Source of the DNA: Pseudomonas sp. JAI120
GTDB lineage: Bacteria; Pseudomonadota; Gammaproteobacteria; Pseudomonadales; Pseudomonadaceae
Length of the DNA: 64,000 nt
Reading direction: 5' to 3'
Assembly (NCBI RefSeq): GCF_014207255.1
Contig: NZ_JACHCZ010000003.1
Location: forward strand, 680,813-744,812
Under the pieces are notes generated by a model. That model was given only the letters and a program-made list of their open reading frames with translations, did no database searches and was not told the origin of the DNA. Shown here in pieces: positions 57,775 through 64,000 of this stretch (position 1 is its first letter; every line of letters begins with the position of its first letter). Position numbers and translations under genes: made by a program.

Positions 57775-58551
57775 ATGAAATCCTTGTACTTTGCCTGTGT
57801 ATTTCTTCTGCTCGCCGGCTGCGCCAGTGGTCCGCGCCTGGACACCAGCCATCCCTCGGCGAACCACGACAACCGCGTGCAGTTCGTGGTCGTCCACTAC
57901 ACCTCCACCAATCTTGAACGTTCCCTTGCCCTGTTGACCCACGGCCAGGTCAGCGCTCATTACCTGATCGGCGACGACGCCGGCGCCACCATCTACAAGC
58001 TGGTGGATGAAAGCCAGCGTGCCTGGCATGCCGGGGAAAGCGAGTGGATGGGGCGTACCTGGCTCAATTCCAGTTCCATCGGTATCGAGATCGTAAACCC
58101 CGGCTACAAGGACACACCCACAGGCCGTTTGTGGTACCCGTATTCCGAGGCCCAAGTGAAATCGCTGGTGGTGTTGCTCAAGGACATCAGCAAGCGCAAT
58201 GGCATCGACCCCAGGAACATCATTGGCCATAGCGATATCGCGCCCCTGCGCAAGCTCGATCCGGGGCCGCTGTTCCCCTGGAAGCGCCTGGCCGATGAAG
58301 GCCTGAGTGTGTGGCCGGATGCCCAGGCCGTCGCCCGCTTCCAGGTGCAGTACGCCGCTGAATTGCCGAGCATCACCTGGTTCCAGGAAGAATTGGCGCT
58401 CCTCGGTTACCCGACACCCCAGACGGGGGAGTTGGATGTCGCCACGCGACATGTGATCGCGGCGTTCCAGATGCGGTTCCGGCCATCGCTGTTCGATGGC
58501 ATGCCGGACGCCGAAAGTGCTGCCATCCTGCGTGCCCTGAACCGGCGTTAA
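57775..58551 (+). CDS. ampDh2: N-acetylmuramoyl-L-alanine amidase, AmpDh2-like lipoprotein
   Basis: Cleaves the amide between N-acetylmuramic acid and the stem peptide in the periplasm. The 258-residue protein has a lipoprotein signal (LLAGC, Cys near residue 16), an Amidase_2 domain with zinc ligands in QFVVVHYTST, RAWHAGESEW and IIGHSDIAPLRKLDPGP, and a C-terminal peptidoglycan-binding domain (ELALLGYPTPQTGELDVATRHVIAAFQMRF). The outer-membrane placement and order match AmpDh2 of P. aeruginosa. Confidence 0.92.
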   Translation: MKSLYFACVFLLLAGCASGPRLDTSHPSANHDNRVQFVVVHYTSTNLERSLALLTHGQVSAHYLIGDDAGATIYKLVDESQRAWHAGESEWMGRTWLNSSSIGIEIVNPGYKDTPTGRLWYPYSEAQVKSLVVLLKDISKRNGIDPRNIIGHSDIAPLRKLDPGPLFPWKRLADEGLSVWPDAQAVARFQVQYAAELPSITWFQEELALLGYPTPQTGELDVATRHVIAAFQMRFRPSLFDGMPDAESAAILRALNRR

Positions 58552-58559
58552 GCTCCCTT

Positions 58560-60347
58560 CTACAAGGGCAGCGCCATATAGAACTGGGTGCCCTGCCCCG
58601 GTCGCGAATACACACCCATGCGGCCGCCGTGCAATTGCACGATCTCCTTGCACAGCGCCAGCCCCAGGCCGGCGCCACCCTTCTTGCGGCCAACCTGGAC
58701 AAAGGGTTCGAAGATGCGCCCTTGTTGGCCATAAGCGATACCTTCGCCGTTGTCTTCGACGCTGATAATCACCCGTTCGCCATGTCTTCGCGCCTGCAGG
58801 CGAATTTGCCCACCGTCGGCGGTATGACGCAGGGCATTGCCCAGCAGGTTGTCGAGTACCCTTTCCAGCTGCGCCTGGTCGGCATACAGCCGTGGCAGAT
58901 CTGATTGGACTTCGACCAGCAGTTCGATGTGTTGCGCATTGGCGGGCTCCACGAAGCGCGCGCGCGCGTGTTCGAGCAGATCGGTCACGTCGCACGGTCC
59001 CAAGGTGAGTTTCTGCAGGCCGTTCTGGTAGCGCGAAAAGTTGAGCAGGTCGTTGATCAACTGCATCAGGCGCTGCATTTCTTCATTGACCGTATCCAGC
59101 AGGTCCGCTTCACGGGATTCCGGCGGGAACTTCGCGCGTTCACGGAACAGGCCGAACGCCATATGCATGCCGGTCACCGGCGTGCGCAGTTCATGGGAGG
59201 CGCGCAAGACGAATTCGCTGCGTACCCGCTCGAAGGCGCGCTGTTCGGTGACGTCGTGCAGCACCATCACCGCCCCAAGAATGTGTCCCTGGGTATGGCT
59301 GACAGGGGTGAGGCTGTAGGTCAGCAGACGCAGTTCGCCCTCGACTTCGACTTCCAGATCTTCCGGCGCGCGCTCCAGATTGCCGCCGCGCAACACCAGT
59401 TGCAGTTGTTCATCCAGCTCCGGGCGCACCAGCGCTTCGCCAAGGCCTTGGCCGAGGCGCTCCTCGTCCCAGCCCAATTGGCGTTGCGCAACGGGGTTGA
59501 GATGCTCCAGACGGCCTTGGCGGTCAATCATCAGCAGGCCGTCGTCGATGCTGTCGAGCACTGCTTGCAGGCGCTGCTGGCCCGCCAGCAGTTCGTCAAC
59601 ATTCGTCGCCTGATGCTGGCGCACCGCCTCGGCCATAAGGCCGAAGCGACGGGTCAACAGGTTCATTTCCGCTGCCGAAGAGATCGGTAGCGTCACTTCA
59701 AAATCGCCCTGACCGATCTTGTCCGCCGCTTTTGCCAGCGCTTCGATCGGCGCGCCAAATCGCCGGGCGATGCCATGGGCCGTGACAAATCCGATGATCA
59801 GCACTGCAAGGCCCACCAACCCCAGCAAGCCGGCGATCAGCAAGGCGCGCGCGCGGGATTTGTGCTCGCTGTTGCTGATGTTTTGCAGGGCCTGCTTATG
59901 TTGATCAATCAGCCCATTGCGCAGCGCATTGAAGGCTTCGGTGAGTTTTTCCTTGCTGCCCGGCGGTGGCGACGCTTGCTGGGATTGCTCGAATGCGTCC
60001 AGCAGGTTCTGGTATTGGGTTCGCGCCTGGCTGAAACCGTGGCTATGACCGTCGCGTTGCTCATGGGCGATGCCTTGGTCCAGCAGGTCGAAGTACCGCT
60101 GCTTGGCGCGTTGCAATGCCTGCGGATCGGGACGATGTTCCAGCATCATGATCAATTGGTCGCCAAGGCTTTGGCGCAGTTTGAGCCCCAGGTCCAGCGT
60201 GACGAAGTTGCTGCGAATCAGGGACTCCTGGGTCTTGGCCATTTGCATGACGCTGACCAGACCCAGGATCAGACCCAACAGGGCGACGGTGATCAGCGCT
60301 GAGATACTCAGGAACAACCGAGTGCGCAGTGTCATCGCGAGCTTCAT
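58560..60347 (-). CDS. kinB: Sensor histidine kinase/phosphatase KinB
   Basis: Partner of AlgB in alginate and virulence control. The 595-residue protein has two membrane helices (about 12-35 and 168-190) around a helical periplasmic sensor, then HAMP (about 190-245), PAS (about 255-370), HisKA with RASHELRTPVTGM (His near 385) and HATPase with DNLLGNALRHTADGG, VEDNGEGIAYG and GLGLALCKEIV. Starts 10 bp after algB ends. In P. aeruginosa KinB acts mainly as an AlgB phosphatase. Confidence 0.95.
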   Translation of the reverse strand: MKLAMTLRTRLFLSISALITVALLGLILGLVSVMQMAKTQESLIRSNFVTLDLGLKLRQSLGDQLIMMLEHRPDPQALQRAKQRYFDLLDQGIAHEQRDGHSHGFSQARTQYQNLLDAFEQSQQASPPPGSKEKLTEAFNALRNGLIDQHKQALQNISNSEHKSRARALLIAGLLGLVGLAVLIIGFVTAHGIARRFGAPIEALAKAADKIGQGDFEVTLPISSAAEMNLLTRRFGLMAEAVRQHQATNVDELLAGQQRLQAVLDSIDDGLLMIDRQGRLEHLNPVAQRQLGWDEERLGQGLGEALVRPELDEQLQLVLRGGNLERAPEDLEVEVEGELRLLTYSLTPVSHTQGHILGAVMVLHDVTEQRAFERVRSEFVLRASHELRTPVTGMHMAFGLFRERAKFPPESREADLLDTVNEEMQRLMQLINDLLNFSRYQNGLQKLTLGPCDVTDLLEHARARFVEPANAQHIELLVEVQSDLPRLYADQAQLERVLDNLLGNALRHTADGGQIRLQARRHGERVIISVEDNGEGIAYGQQGRIFEPFVQVGRKKGGAGLGLALCKEIVQLHGGRMGVYSRPGQGTQFYMALPL

Positions 60348-60357
60348 AGGGTGCAGC

Positions 60358-61704
60358 TCACAGGTTGTACTGTTTGCGTTTGCGGTACAGGGTCGACGCG
60401 TCGATGCCGAGGGTACGGGCCGCCTGGTCCAGGGTGTCGCTGGTGGCGAGCACGGCGCCGATATGCGCTTTCTCCAGCTCGTCCAGGCTCAGCGCCGCGC
60501 CAATCCGTGGGGCATTATTGGTGGGTTGCTCAGCCATGCCGAGGTGGATGATTTCGACCTTCTCCTGCGGGCAGATAATGCTGGCGCGCTCCACCACGTT
60601 GCGCAGCTCACGGATATTGCCGGGCCAGCGATAGTTGAGCAGGGCTTCGCGTGCCTGATCACTGAAGCCTCGCGCCGGGCGGGCATACTCCTTGACGAAG
60701 CGCGCCAGGAAGCGGTCTGCGAGGGTGAGGATGTCTTCACTGCGCTCGCGCAGCGGTGGCAGGTGCAAGGTGATGACATTGAGGCGATACAACAAGTCTT
60801 CGCGGAAACGACCGTCGCGCACCATGTCTTCCAGGTTCAGGTTGGTGGCGGCAAGGATGCGCACATCGGCGCGCCGGGTGACCGGGTCGCCCACGCGCTC
60901 ATATTCCTTATCCTGGATAAATCGCAGCAACTTGGGTTGCAGCGTGAGGGGAAAGTCGCCGATCTCGTCGAGAAACAGCGTACCGCCGTCCGCCTGGTTG
61001 ACCCGGCCCAACGTGCTCTCACTGGCACCGGTAAAAGCGCCACGGCTATGGCCGAACAGTTCGCTCTCCATCAGCTCTGCCGTCAGCGACGGACAGTTGA
61101 TGGTCACGCAGGATTTTTTCGAGCGCTTGCTCCAGCCGTGAATGGCCCGGGCCAGCTCGCCTTTACCGGTACCGGATTCGCCGAGGATCAGAATGTTGGC
61201 ATCCGTCCCGGCTACCTGGCGTGCGGTTTCCAGCACCACCATCATCGACGGGCTGTGGGAGTCGAGGCCGTCTTTCTGCTGGCGTACGGCGCCTTCCAAT
61301 GCTTCCAGGCGTGCGGAAAGCTGGCGCACTTCCAACTGCTTGGCGGTAGCCAGGCGCAACTGATCGGGGCTGCAAGGCTTGACCAGGTAGTCGGCAGCAC
61401 CGGCCTGGATCGCATCCACGGCGGTATCGACGGCGGAATGGGCGGTGACGATCACCACACGCATCCACGGCGCCTGGACCCGCATCTGGGCCAGCACATC
61501 CAGGCCATTGTCTTCACCCAGGCGCAGGTCCAGGAAGCACAGATCGAACACCTGGCGTTGCATCAGGGCATCGGCCTGGGCGGCGCTGTTGGCGGTGGCG
61601 ACGGTGTAGCCTTCATCTTCCAGGCAATAACGGAAGGTGCGGAGGATCGCGGACTCGTCATCCACTAAAAGAATGCGGCCTTGAAGTTCCTTGGCTGATT
61701 CCAT
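60358..61704 (-). CDS. algB: Sigma-54-type response regulator AlgB
   Basis: A 448-residue NtrC-class regulator: receiver domain with acceptor Asp59 in LCFLDLRLGED, AAA+ domain with Walker A LGESGTGKGEL, an intact GAFTGA loop (SRGAFTGASES) for sigma-54 contact, Walker B GGTLFLDEIGDFP and arginine fingers, and a Fis-type helix-turn-helix at the C-terminus (DQAARTLGIDASTLYRKRKQY). ATG at 61704, with AAGGAG 10 bp upstream. Coupled to kinB. Confidence 0.96.
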   Translation of the reverse strand: MESAKELQGRILLVDDESAILRTFRYCLEDEGYTVATANSAAQADALMQRQVFDLCFLDLRLGEDNGLDVLAQMRVQAPWMRVVIVTAHSAVDTAVDAIQAGAADYLVKPCSPDQLRLATAKQLEVRQLSARLEALEGAVRQQKDGLDSHSPSMMVVLETARQVAGTDANILILGESGTGKGELARAIHGWSKRSKKSCVTINCPSLTAELMESELFGHSRGAFTGASESTLGRVNQADGGTLFLDEIGDFPLTLQPKLLRFIQDKEYERVGDPVTRRADVRILAATNLNLEDMVRDGRFREDLLYRLNVITLHLPPLRERSEDILTLADRFLARFVKEYARPARGFSDQAREALLNYRWPGNIRELRNVVERASIICPQEKVEIIHLGMAEQPTNNAPRIGAALSLDELEKAHIGAVLATSDTLDQAARTLGIDASTLYRKRKQYNL

Positions 61705-62082
61705 CTGTCCCGCGCTCCTTAAACTATGAATGATGGTGTTTAGTCCCGGAATAATCGGGCAAGTTGCATGGTTTATTCTGATCGATAAAAGGCAGCGTCG
61801 TGCGGGTATCTGCATTGCTTCCTACAAAGCCCCGCCTGATGGCGTTTTCATGCTGTCTTGCCAGTTCGGCAACATCCCATCCGCTTTCTATCCCTTCACC
61901 CGACCATTGACCATCGTGCATTTCGCACGGCGTACGGGGGGGCATCGTGCAGGATGCTGGGCGATTGCCCTAGCGCGTATATTTAACCTATTGATTTTAT
62001 TGAATTTTATTTTGCAAAAAAGCTGGCATGCGCTCTGCAATAGCTATCCCAACGAATAATCAGAATGCGGGAGAACAGCAGC
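61705..62082. other. Divergent gap between algB and the small-envelope cluster
   Basis: A 378-bp region without genes. The right third is unusually AT-rich (about 61978-62022, TTTAACC, TTGATTTTATTGAATTTTA), a composition suited to IHF bending, directly before a sigma-54 promoter. The left part presumably carries the algB promoter, which I could not pin down. Confidence 0.5.
62024..62039 (+). promoter_or_regulatory. Sigma-54 (-24/-12) promoter
   Basis: TGGCATG-CGCT-CTGCA has the invariant GG and GC dinucleotides 10 bp apart and fits TGGCACG-N4-TTGCW at all but two positions. It lies 44 bp before the small gene at 62083, divergent from algB. Confidence 0.7.
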
Positions 62083-62367
62083 ATGACTCGCCAAAGCCTC
62101 AGCCAACTGCGTGTATCGCCGCTGCGCTTGCAACAAGGGCTGTTTGCCAGCTTGGCCCTGATGGTCACGCTGATCGCAGGCCAGCAGTTGCAGCAATGGC
62201 AGCAGAGTCCGCAGCAAGTCCCGTCGTTCGACCGTCCGGTAACGGCCCAGACCCATTTCAGTTCCATTGGCAGCCGTACCGCTGATGTAACCGCCCCGCA
62301 ACTGCGTGTGGCCGATCAGGATTCCACCCTGGGCGAGCTGCCGACCCAAGAGCGTTGGGTGTTTTAG
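62083..62367 (+). CDS. Small hypothetical membrane-anchored protein
   Basis: A 94-residue protein with one hydrophobic segment (LQQGLFASLALMVTLIAGQQL, about 16-36), a Gln-rich stretch (QQLQQWQQSPQQ) and a polar tail ending ADQDSTLGELPTQERWVF, predicted periplasmic. I recognise no family. GGGAG lies 9 bp before the ATG. It is first in a plus-strand cluster behind a sigma-54 promoter. Confidence 0.78.
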   Translation: MTRQSLSQLRVSPLRLQQGLFASLALMVTLIAGQQLQQWQQSPQQVPSFDRPVTAQTHFSSIGSRTADVTAPQLRVADQDSTLGELPTQERWVF

Positions 62368-62378
62368 GCAACAAAGTC

Positions 62379-62400
62379 GGTCGCTTGATGTCGAGCGACC
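62379..62400 (+). other. Hairpin between the first two cluster genes
   Basis: GGTCGCT-TGATGTCG-AGCGACC, a 7-bp stem 12 bp after the stop at 62367, without a T-run. It may partly separate or stabilise the mRNA of the flanking genes. Confidence 0.45.
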
Positions 62401-62449
62401 GTCCGGCACTACCGCTGTTACCTCTTAAAGAAGCATAAGGAGAATCACC

Positions 62450-62614
62450 ATGTTGAGTTGGGCAATCACATTTCTGATCATCGCCATTGTGGCTGCAGTC
62501 CTGGGCTTCGGTGGTATCGCGGGCACCGCCACGGGTATCGCCAAGATTCTCTTTGTCGTCTTCCTGGTGATGTTCATTGCTTCGTTCTTCTTTGGTCGTC
62601 GCGGCCGAGGCTGA
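62450..62614 (+). CDS. UPF0391/DUF1328 small membrane protein
   Basis: A 54-residue protein starting LSWAITFLIIAIVAAVLGFG with two membrane helices and a basic C-terminus FFFGRRGRG, the DUF1328 (UPF0391) pattern. AAGGAG precedes the ATG by 7 bp. Its stop is two bases before the next gene. Too short to be found by length alone but well supported by family and context (PA5482 position). Confidence 0.9.
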   Translation: MLSWAITFLIIAIVAAVLGFGGIAGTATGIAKILFVVFLVMFIASFFFGRRGRG

Positions 62615-62616
62615 AT

Positions 62617-63084
62617 ATGACCACTTTGTCCCTCAAAGCTATTGCTGCCGCCTTGCTCTTGGGCGGCAGTGGCTTGGCGATGGCCGCCAATGATGGCCAA
62701 TCCCGGGCCAACGAATTGCTCAGTGCGGATCCGCAGTACCGCGAGACCTGGCAAGACGTAGTGAAGAAAGAAGAGCGCCTGCCGGAATGGGTGTTGAACT
62801 TGTCCGGCACGGCCGAGCAAATGAATGCCGTGGAAGAAGATGGCGACAAGTATCTTGTGGGGCCGCTCTGCGAAACCGCGGACACATGCCTTAATAAGCG
62901 GCTGATCGTCGCCTTCAGCCTCGACAAGGAAGATGCCTACGCCATGTTGGTGGAAGTCCCGGCGGGTTTGCCGGCTGATAAGTCCCCGACGCGGCACGCC
63001 GATTACCGTTTTATCGGTAAGCCGGACGAAGGCATGCAGAAGCTGCTGATGGAGCAACTGAAGAAAGATCCGAATTGGTACTAG
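62617..63084 (+). CDS. Ivy-family C-type lysozyme inhibitor
   Basis: A 155-residue periplasmic protein: signal peptide ending AMA-AND, then an Ivy-like domain (LLSADPQYRETWQDVVKKEERLPEWVLNLSGTAEQM, YLVGPLCETADTC, RLIVAFSLDKEDAYAMLVEVP). The loop between the two cysteines, CETADTC, differs from the CKPHDC inhibitory loop of E. coli Ivy, as in the second Pseudomonas homologue (PA5481 type). It probably guards peptidoglycan against lysozyme or lytic transglycosylases; activity with the altered loop is uncertain. Confidence 0.85.
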   Translation: MTTLSLKAIAAALLLGGSGLAMAANDGQSRANELLSADPQYRETWQDVVKKEERLPEWVLNLSGTAEQMNAVEEDGDKYLVGPLCETADTCLNKRLIVAFSLDKEDAYAMLVEVPAGLPADKSPTRHADYRFIGKPDEGMQKLLMEQLKKDPNWY

Positions 63085-63126
63085 GTTGCGTCTGACGCGT
63101 CTGTCGTCTGCGCAATCAGCGTCCAT

Positions 63127-63151
63127 AGAAAGAAGCCCCCCGCTTCTTTCT
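63127..63151 (+). terminator. Hairpin terminator after the lysozyme inhibitor gene
   Basis: AGAAAGAAGC-CCCCC-GCTTCTTTCT, a perfect 10-bp stem with only TGTTT after it; a second stem GCATCGCC/GGCGATGC follows at 63157-63179. Together they probably end the cluster transcript. Confidence 0.65.
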
Positions 63152-63179
63152 GTTTGCATCGCCCGCCAAGGGCGATGCA

Positions 63180-63811
63180 TGACCAGGGGGCCGGGTTGTT
63201 CTGATCAATTGGGATCGGCGTGACCTACGGGCACAGGGAGTGCCTGCGCAAGGGCCGGGTCAGGCGAAAAGCTGCGACGCAGGTTCACAAGCCCACGGCT
63301 TGCTGAACTTGCGGCGGGCTTGTGACCCTCATTCCCGCCTCATATGCCGCCCATAGCCGCAAATCTTGGTTCTGTTTTTTACCAACCATTACTTGATGTG
63401 TCGGGGCGACCATCTATCGAGAAAGTTTTGCTCGCGCTATAGGACGTTTCCGACGTTCGACGGCAGACTTCTCGGGCATTTCTGCCAACCTCGTCATGAC
63501 GTGCAGAATCTCTGCGCGAGCCTGAACTGGCCGGTTCACGGCATATTCACTGGACAAAATGTCACATTTGAACTGACCGTTCGGACAGTTATTATGAAAA
63601 AAAGTCATGCCGATTCGGCATAGGGTAGGCGTTTACGGCATTAGACGTCGTCCCCTTGCATGGGAATAGTTGCGCCTTTTTTCGCCTGCCAGTAAGCCAT
63701 TTCGGCCACGCTGCGGTGACCTTTCATGGAGGCAGATGCACACACTTTTTCGCTCTCGAGCGTTGCAGCTGGCGCATTTGCCTTAAGTTCACTTGAAGTA
63801 AGGGTAATGAC
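63180..63811. other. Gene-free gap before gltP with hairpins and an operator-like promoter
   Basis: A 632-bp stretch without a convincing gene. The left part (63230-63324) has nested stems: GGCAC/GTGCC, CCTGCG/CGCAGG and a 9-bp CACAAGCCC/GGGCTTGTG. The middle, on minus at 63414-63479, holds a 21-codon basic open frame (MPEKSAVERRKRPIARAKLSR then stop's predecessor) that might be a broken regulator N-terminus. A promoter with embedded palindrome lies at 63568-63595, then a short stem ATGCCG/CGGCAT near 63609. Confidence 0.5.
63568..63595 (+). promoter_or_regulatory. Promoter with embedded TetR-type palindrome
   Basis: TTGAAC (63568-63573) and TATTAT (63590-63595) with 16-bp spacing form a sigma-70-like promoter. 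AACTGACCGTTCGGACAGTT (63571-63590) fills the spacer as an almost perfect 20-bp palindrome of the kind bound by TetR-family repressors. No TetR gene is intact in the window. Confidence 0.5.
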
Positions 63812-64000
63812 ATGAAGAAGGCAAAGCTAAGCCTCGCCTGGCAGATCCTCATCGGTTTGGTGCTGGGGATTGCAATCGGTGCAGTGCTCAACCATTTCAG
63901 TGCTGAAAAGGCCTGGTGGATCAGCAATGTGCTGCAGCCTGCGGGCGATATCTTTATCCGCCTGATCAAGATGATCGTGATCCCGATTGTGATTTCCTCA
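63812..64000 (+). CDS. gltP: Glutamate/aspartate:proton symporter, N-terminal part (cut by window edge)
   Basis: The first 63 codons of a dicarboxylate/amino acid:cation symporter (DAACS, GltP type) starting KKAKLSLAWQILIGLVLGIAIGAVLNHF, with the second helix region LQPAGDIFIRLIKMIVIPIVISS, the family signature for entry to helix 2. The rest lies beyond the window. The start follows TAAGGG. C4-dicarboxylate carriers of the same fold are the alternative; order relative to algB (PA5479 position) supports GltP. Confidence 0.88.
   Translation, partial: MKKAKLSLAWQILIGLVLGIAIGAVLNHFSAEKAWWISNVLQPAGDIFIRLIKMIVIPIVISS

Noticed and set aside
60070..61668. Long open frame on plus within algB/kinB
   Set aside because: Antisense to algB and kinB, both with full domain sets; no motif in the plus frame.
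1..64000. tRNA, rRNA, prophage or insertion sequence genes
   Set aside because: None was recognised on reading either strand; no transposase, integrase or phage structural motif appears.

Overview
The window looks like a chromosomal segment of a Pseudomonas of the P. fluorescens/P. putida lineage. The basis is GC-rich codon use, trpBA divergent from a LysR-type trpI, the caa3 cytochrome oxidase operon, znuA/zur-znuCB, polA-ErsA-engB, the algB-kinB pair, and many copies of the GGGAGGGGGCTTGC palindrome typical of P. fluorescens-group REP/REPIN elements. From memory, most genes match the two sides of the replication origin of P. aeruginosa PAO1 (about PA0031-PA0114, then PA5505-PA5479). No rRNA, tRNA, CRISPR array, prophage or transposase was seen. 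It is mainly core genome, so the interest lies in regulatory sites, small genes and intergenic structure.

Layout. 1-4.3 kb: choline-sulfate use (SulP transporter, choX, betC) divergent from a LysR regulator. 4.3-9.1 kb: a small DOPA-dioxygenase-like protein, then a D-galactonate operon (dgoK, dgoA, dgoD, MFS transporter). 9.2-12.8 kb: trpB-trpA and trpI. 12.8-21.2 kb: small stress/envelope genes (DUF883, dodecin, two DUF1161 paralogues, OsmC), a luciferase-like oxidoreductase, a lipoprotein metallopeptidase, a HAD phosphatase with a gamma-carbonic anhydrase, and prlC-yheV. 21.5-25.4 kb: membrane-bound gluconate 2-dehydrogenase (gamma, FAD and triheme cytochrome subunits). 25.4-29.8 kb: a radical SAM gene behind a LexA box, then a beta-carbonic anhydrase with a SulP-STAS transporter. 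30.2-38.6 kb: the caa3 oxidase with its assembly genes (Cox11, Surf1, heme A and heme O synthases, Sco, and a second Sco-like protein). 38.8-43.7 kb: metNIQ and katE. 43.8-47.6 kb: zinc uptake with its Zur regulator. 47.7-57.7 kb: thrB, polA, the sRNA ErsA, engB, two c-type cytochrome genes, dsbA, and a phosphatase-family protein overlapping the diguanylate cyclase dgcH. 57.8-64 kb: ampDh2, kinB-algB, a divergent small-envelope cluster ending in an Ivy-type lysozyme inhibitor, a 727-bp gap with structure, and the start of gltP.

Three regulatory themes stand out. First, several promoters have the AlgU (sigma-22) pattern GAACTT/C-N17-TCnnA: osmC, the second DUF1161 gene, ersA and dsbA. Second, a sigma-54 (-24/-12) promoter faces away from algB, which encodes a sigma-54-type activator, and drives the cluster holding the lysozyme inhibitor. 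Third, a near-consensus LexA box controls the radical SAM gene, and a palindrome of TetR-operator type sits exactly between the -35 and -10 of a promoter in the gap before gltP. Promoter and operator calls come from reading motifs by eye; gene names rest on recognised family signatures and remembered gene order.
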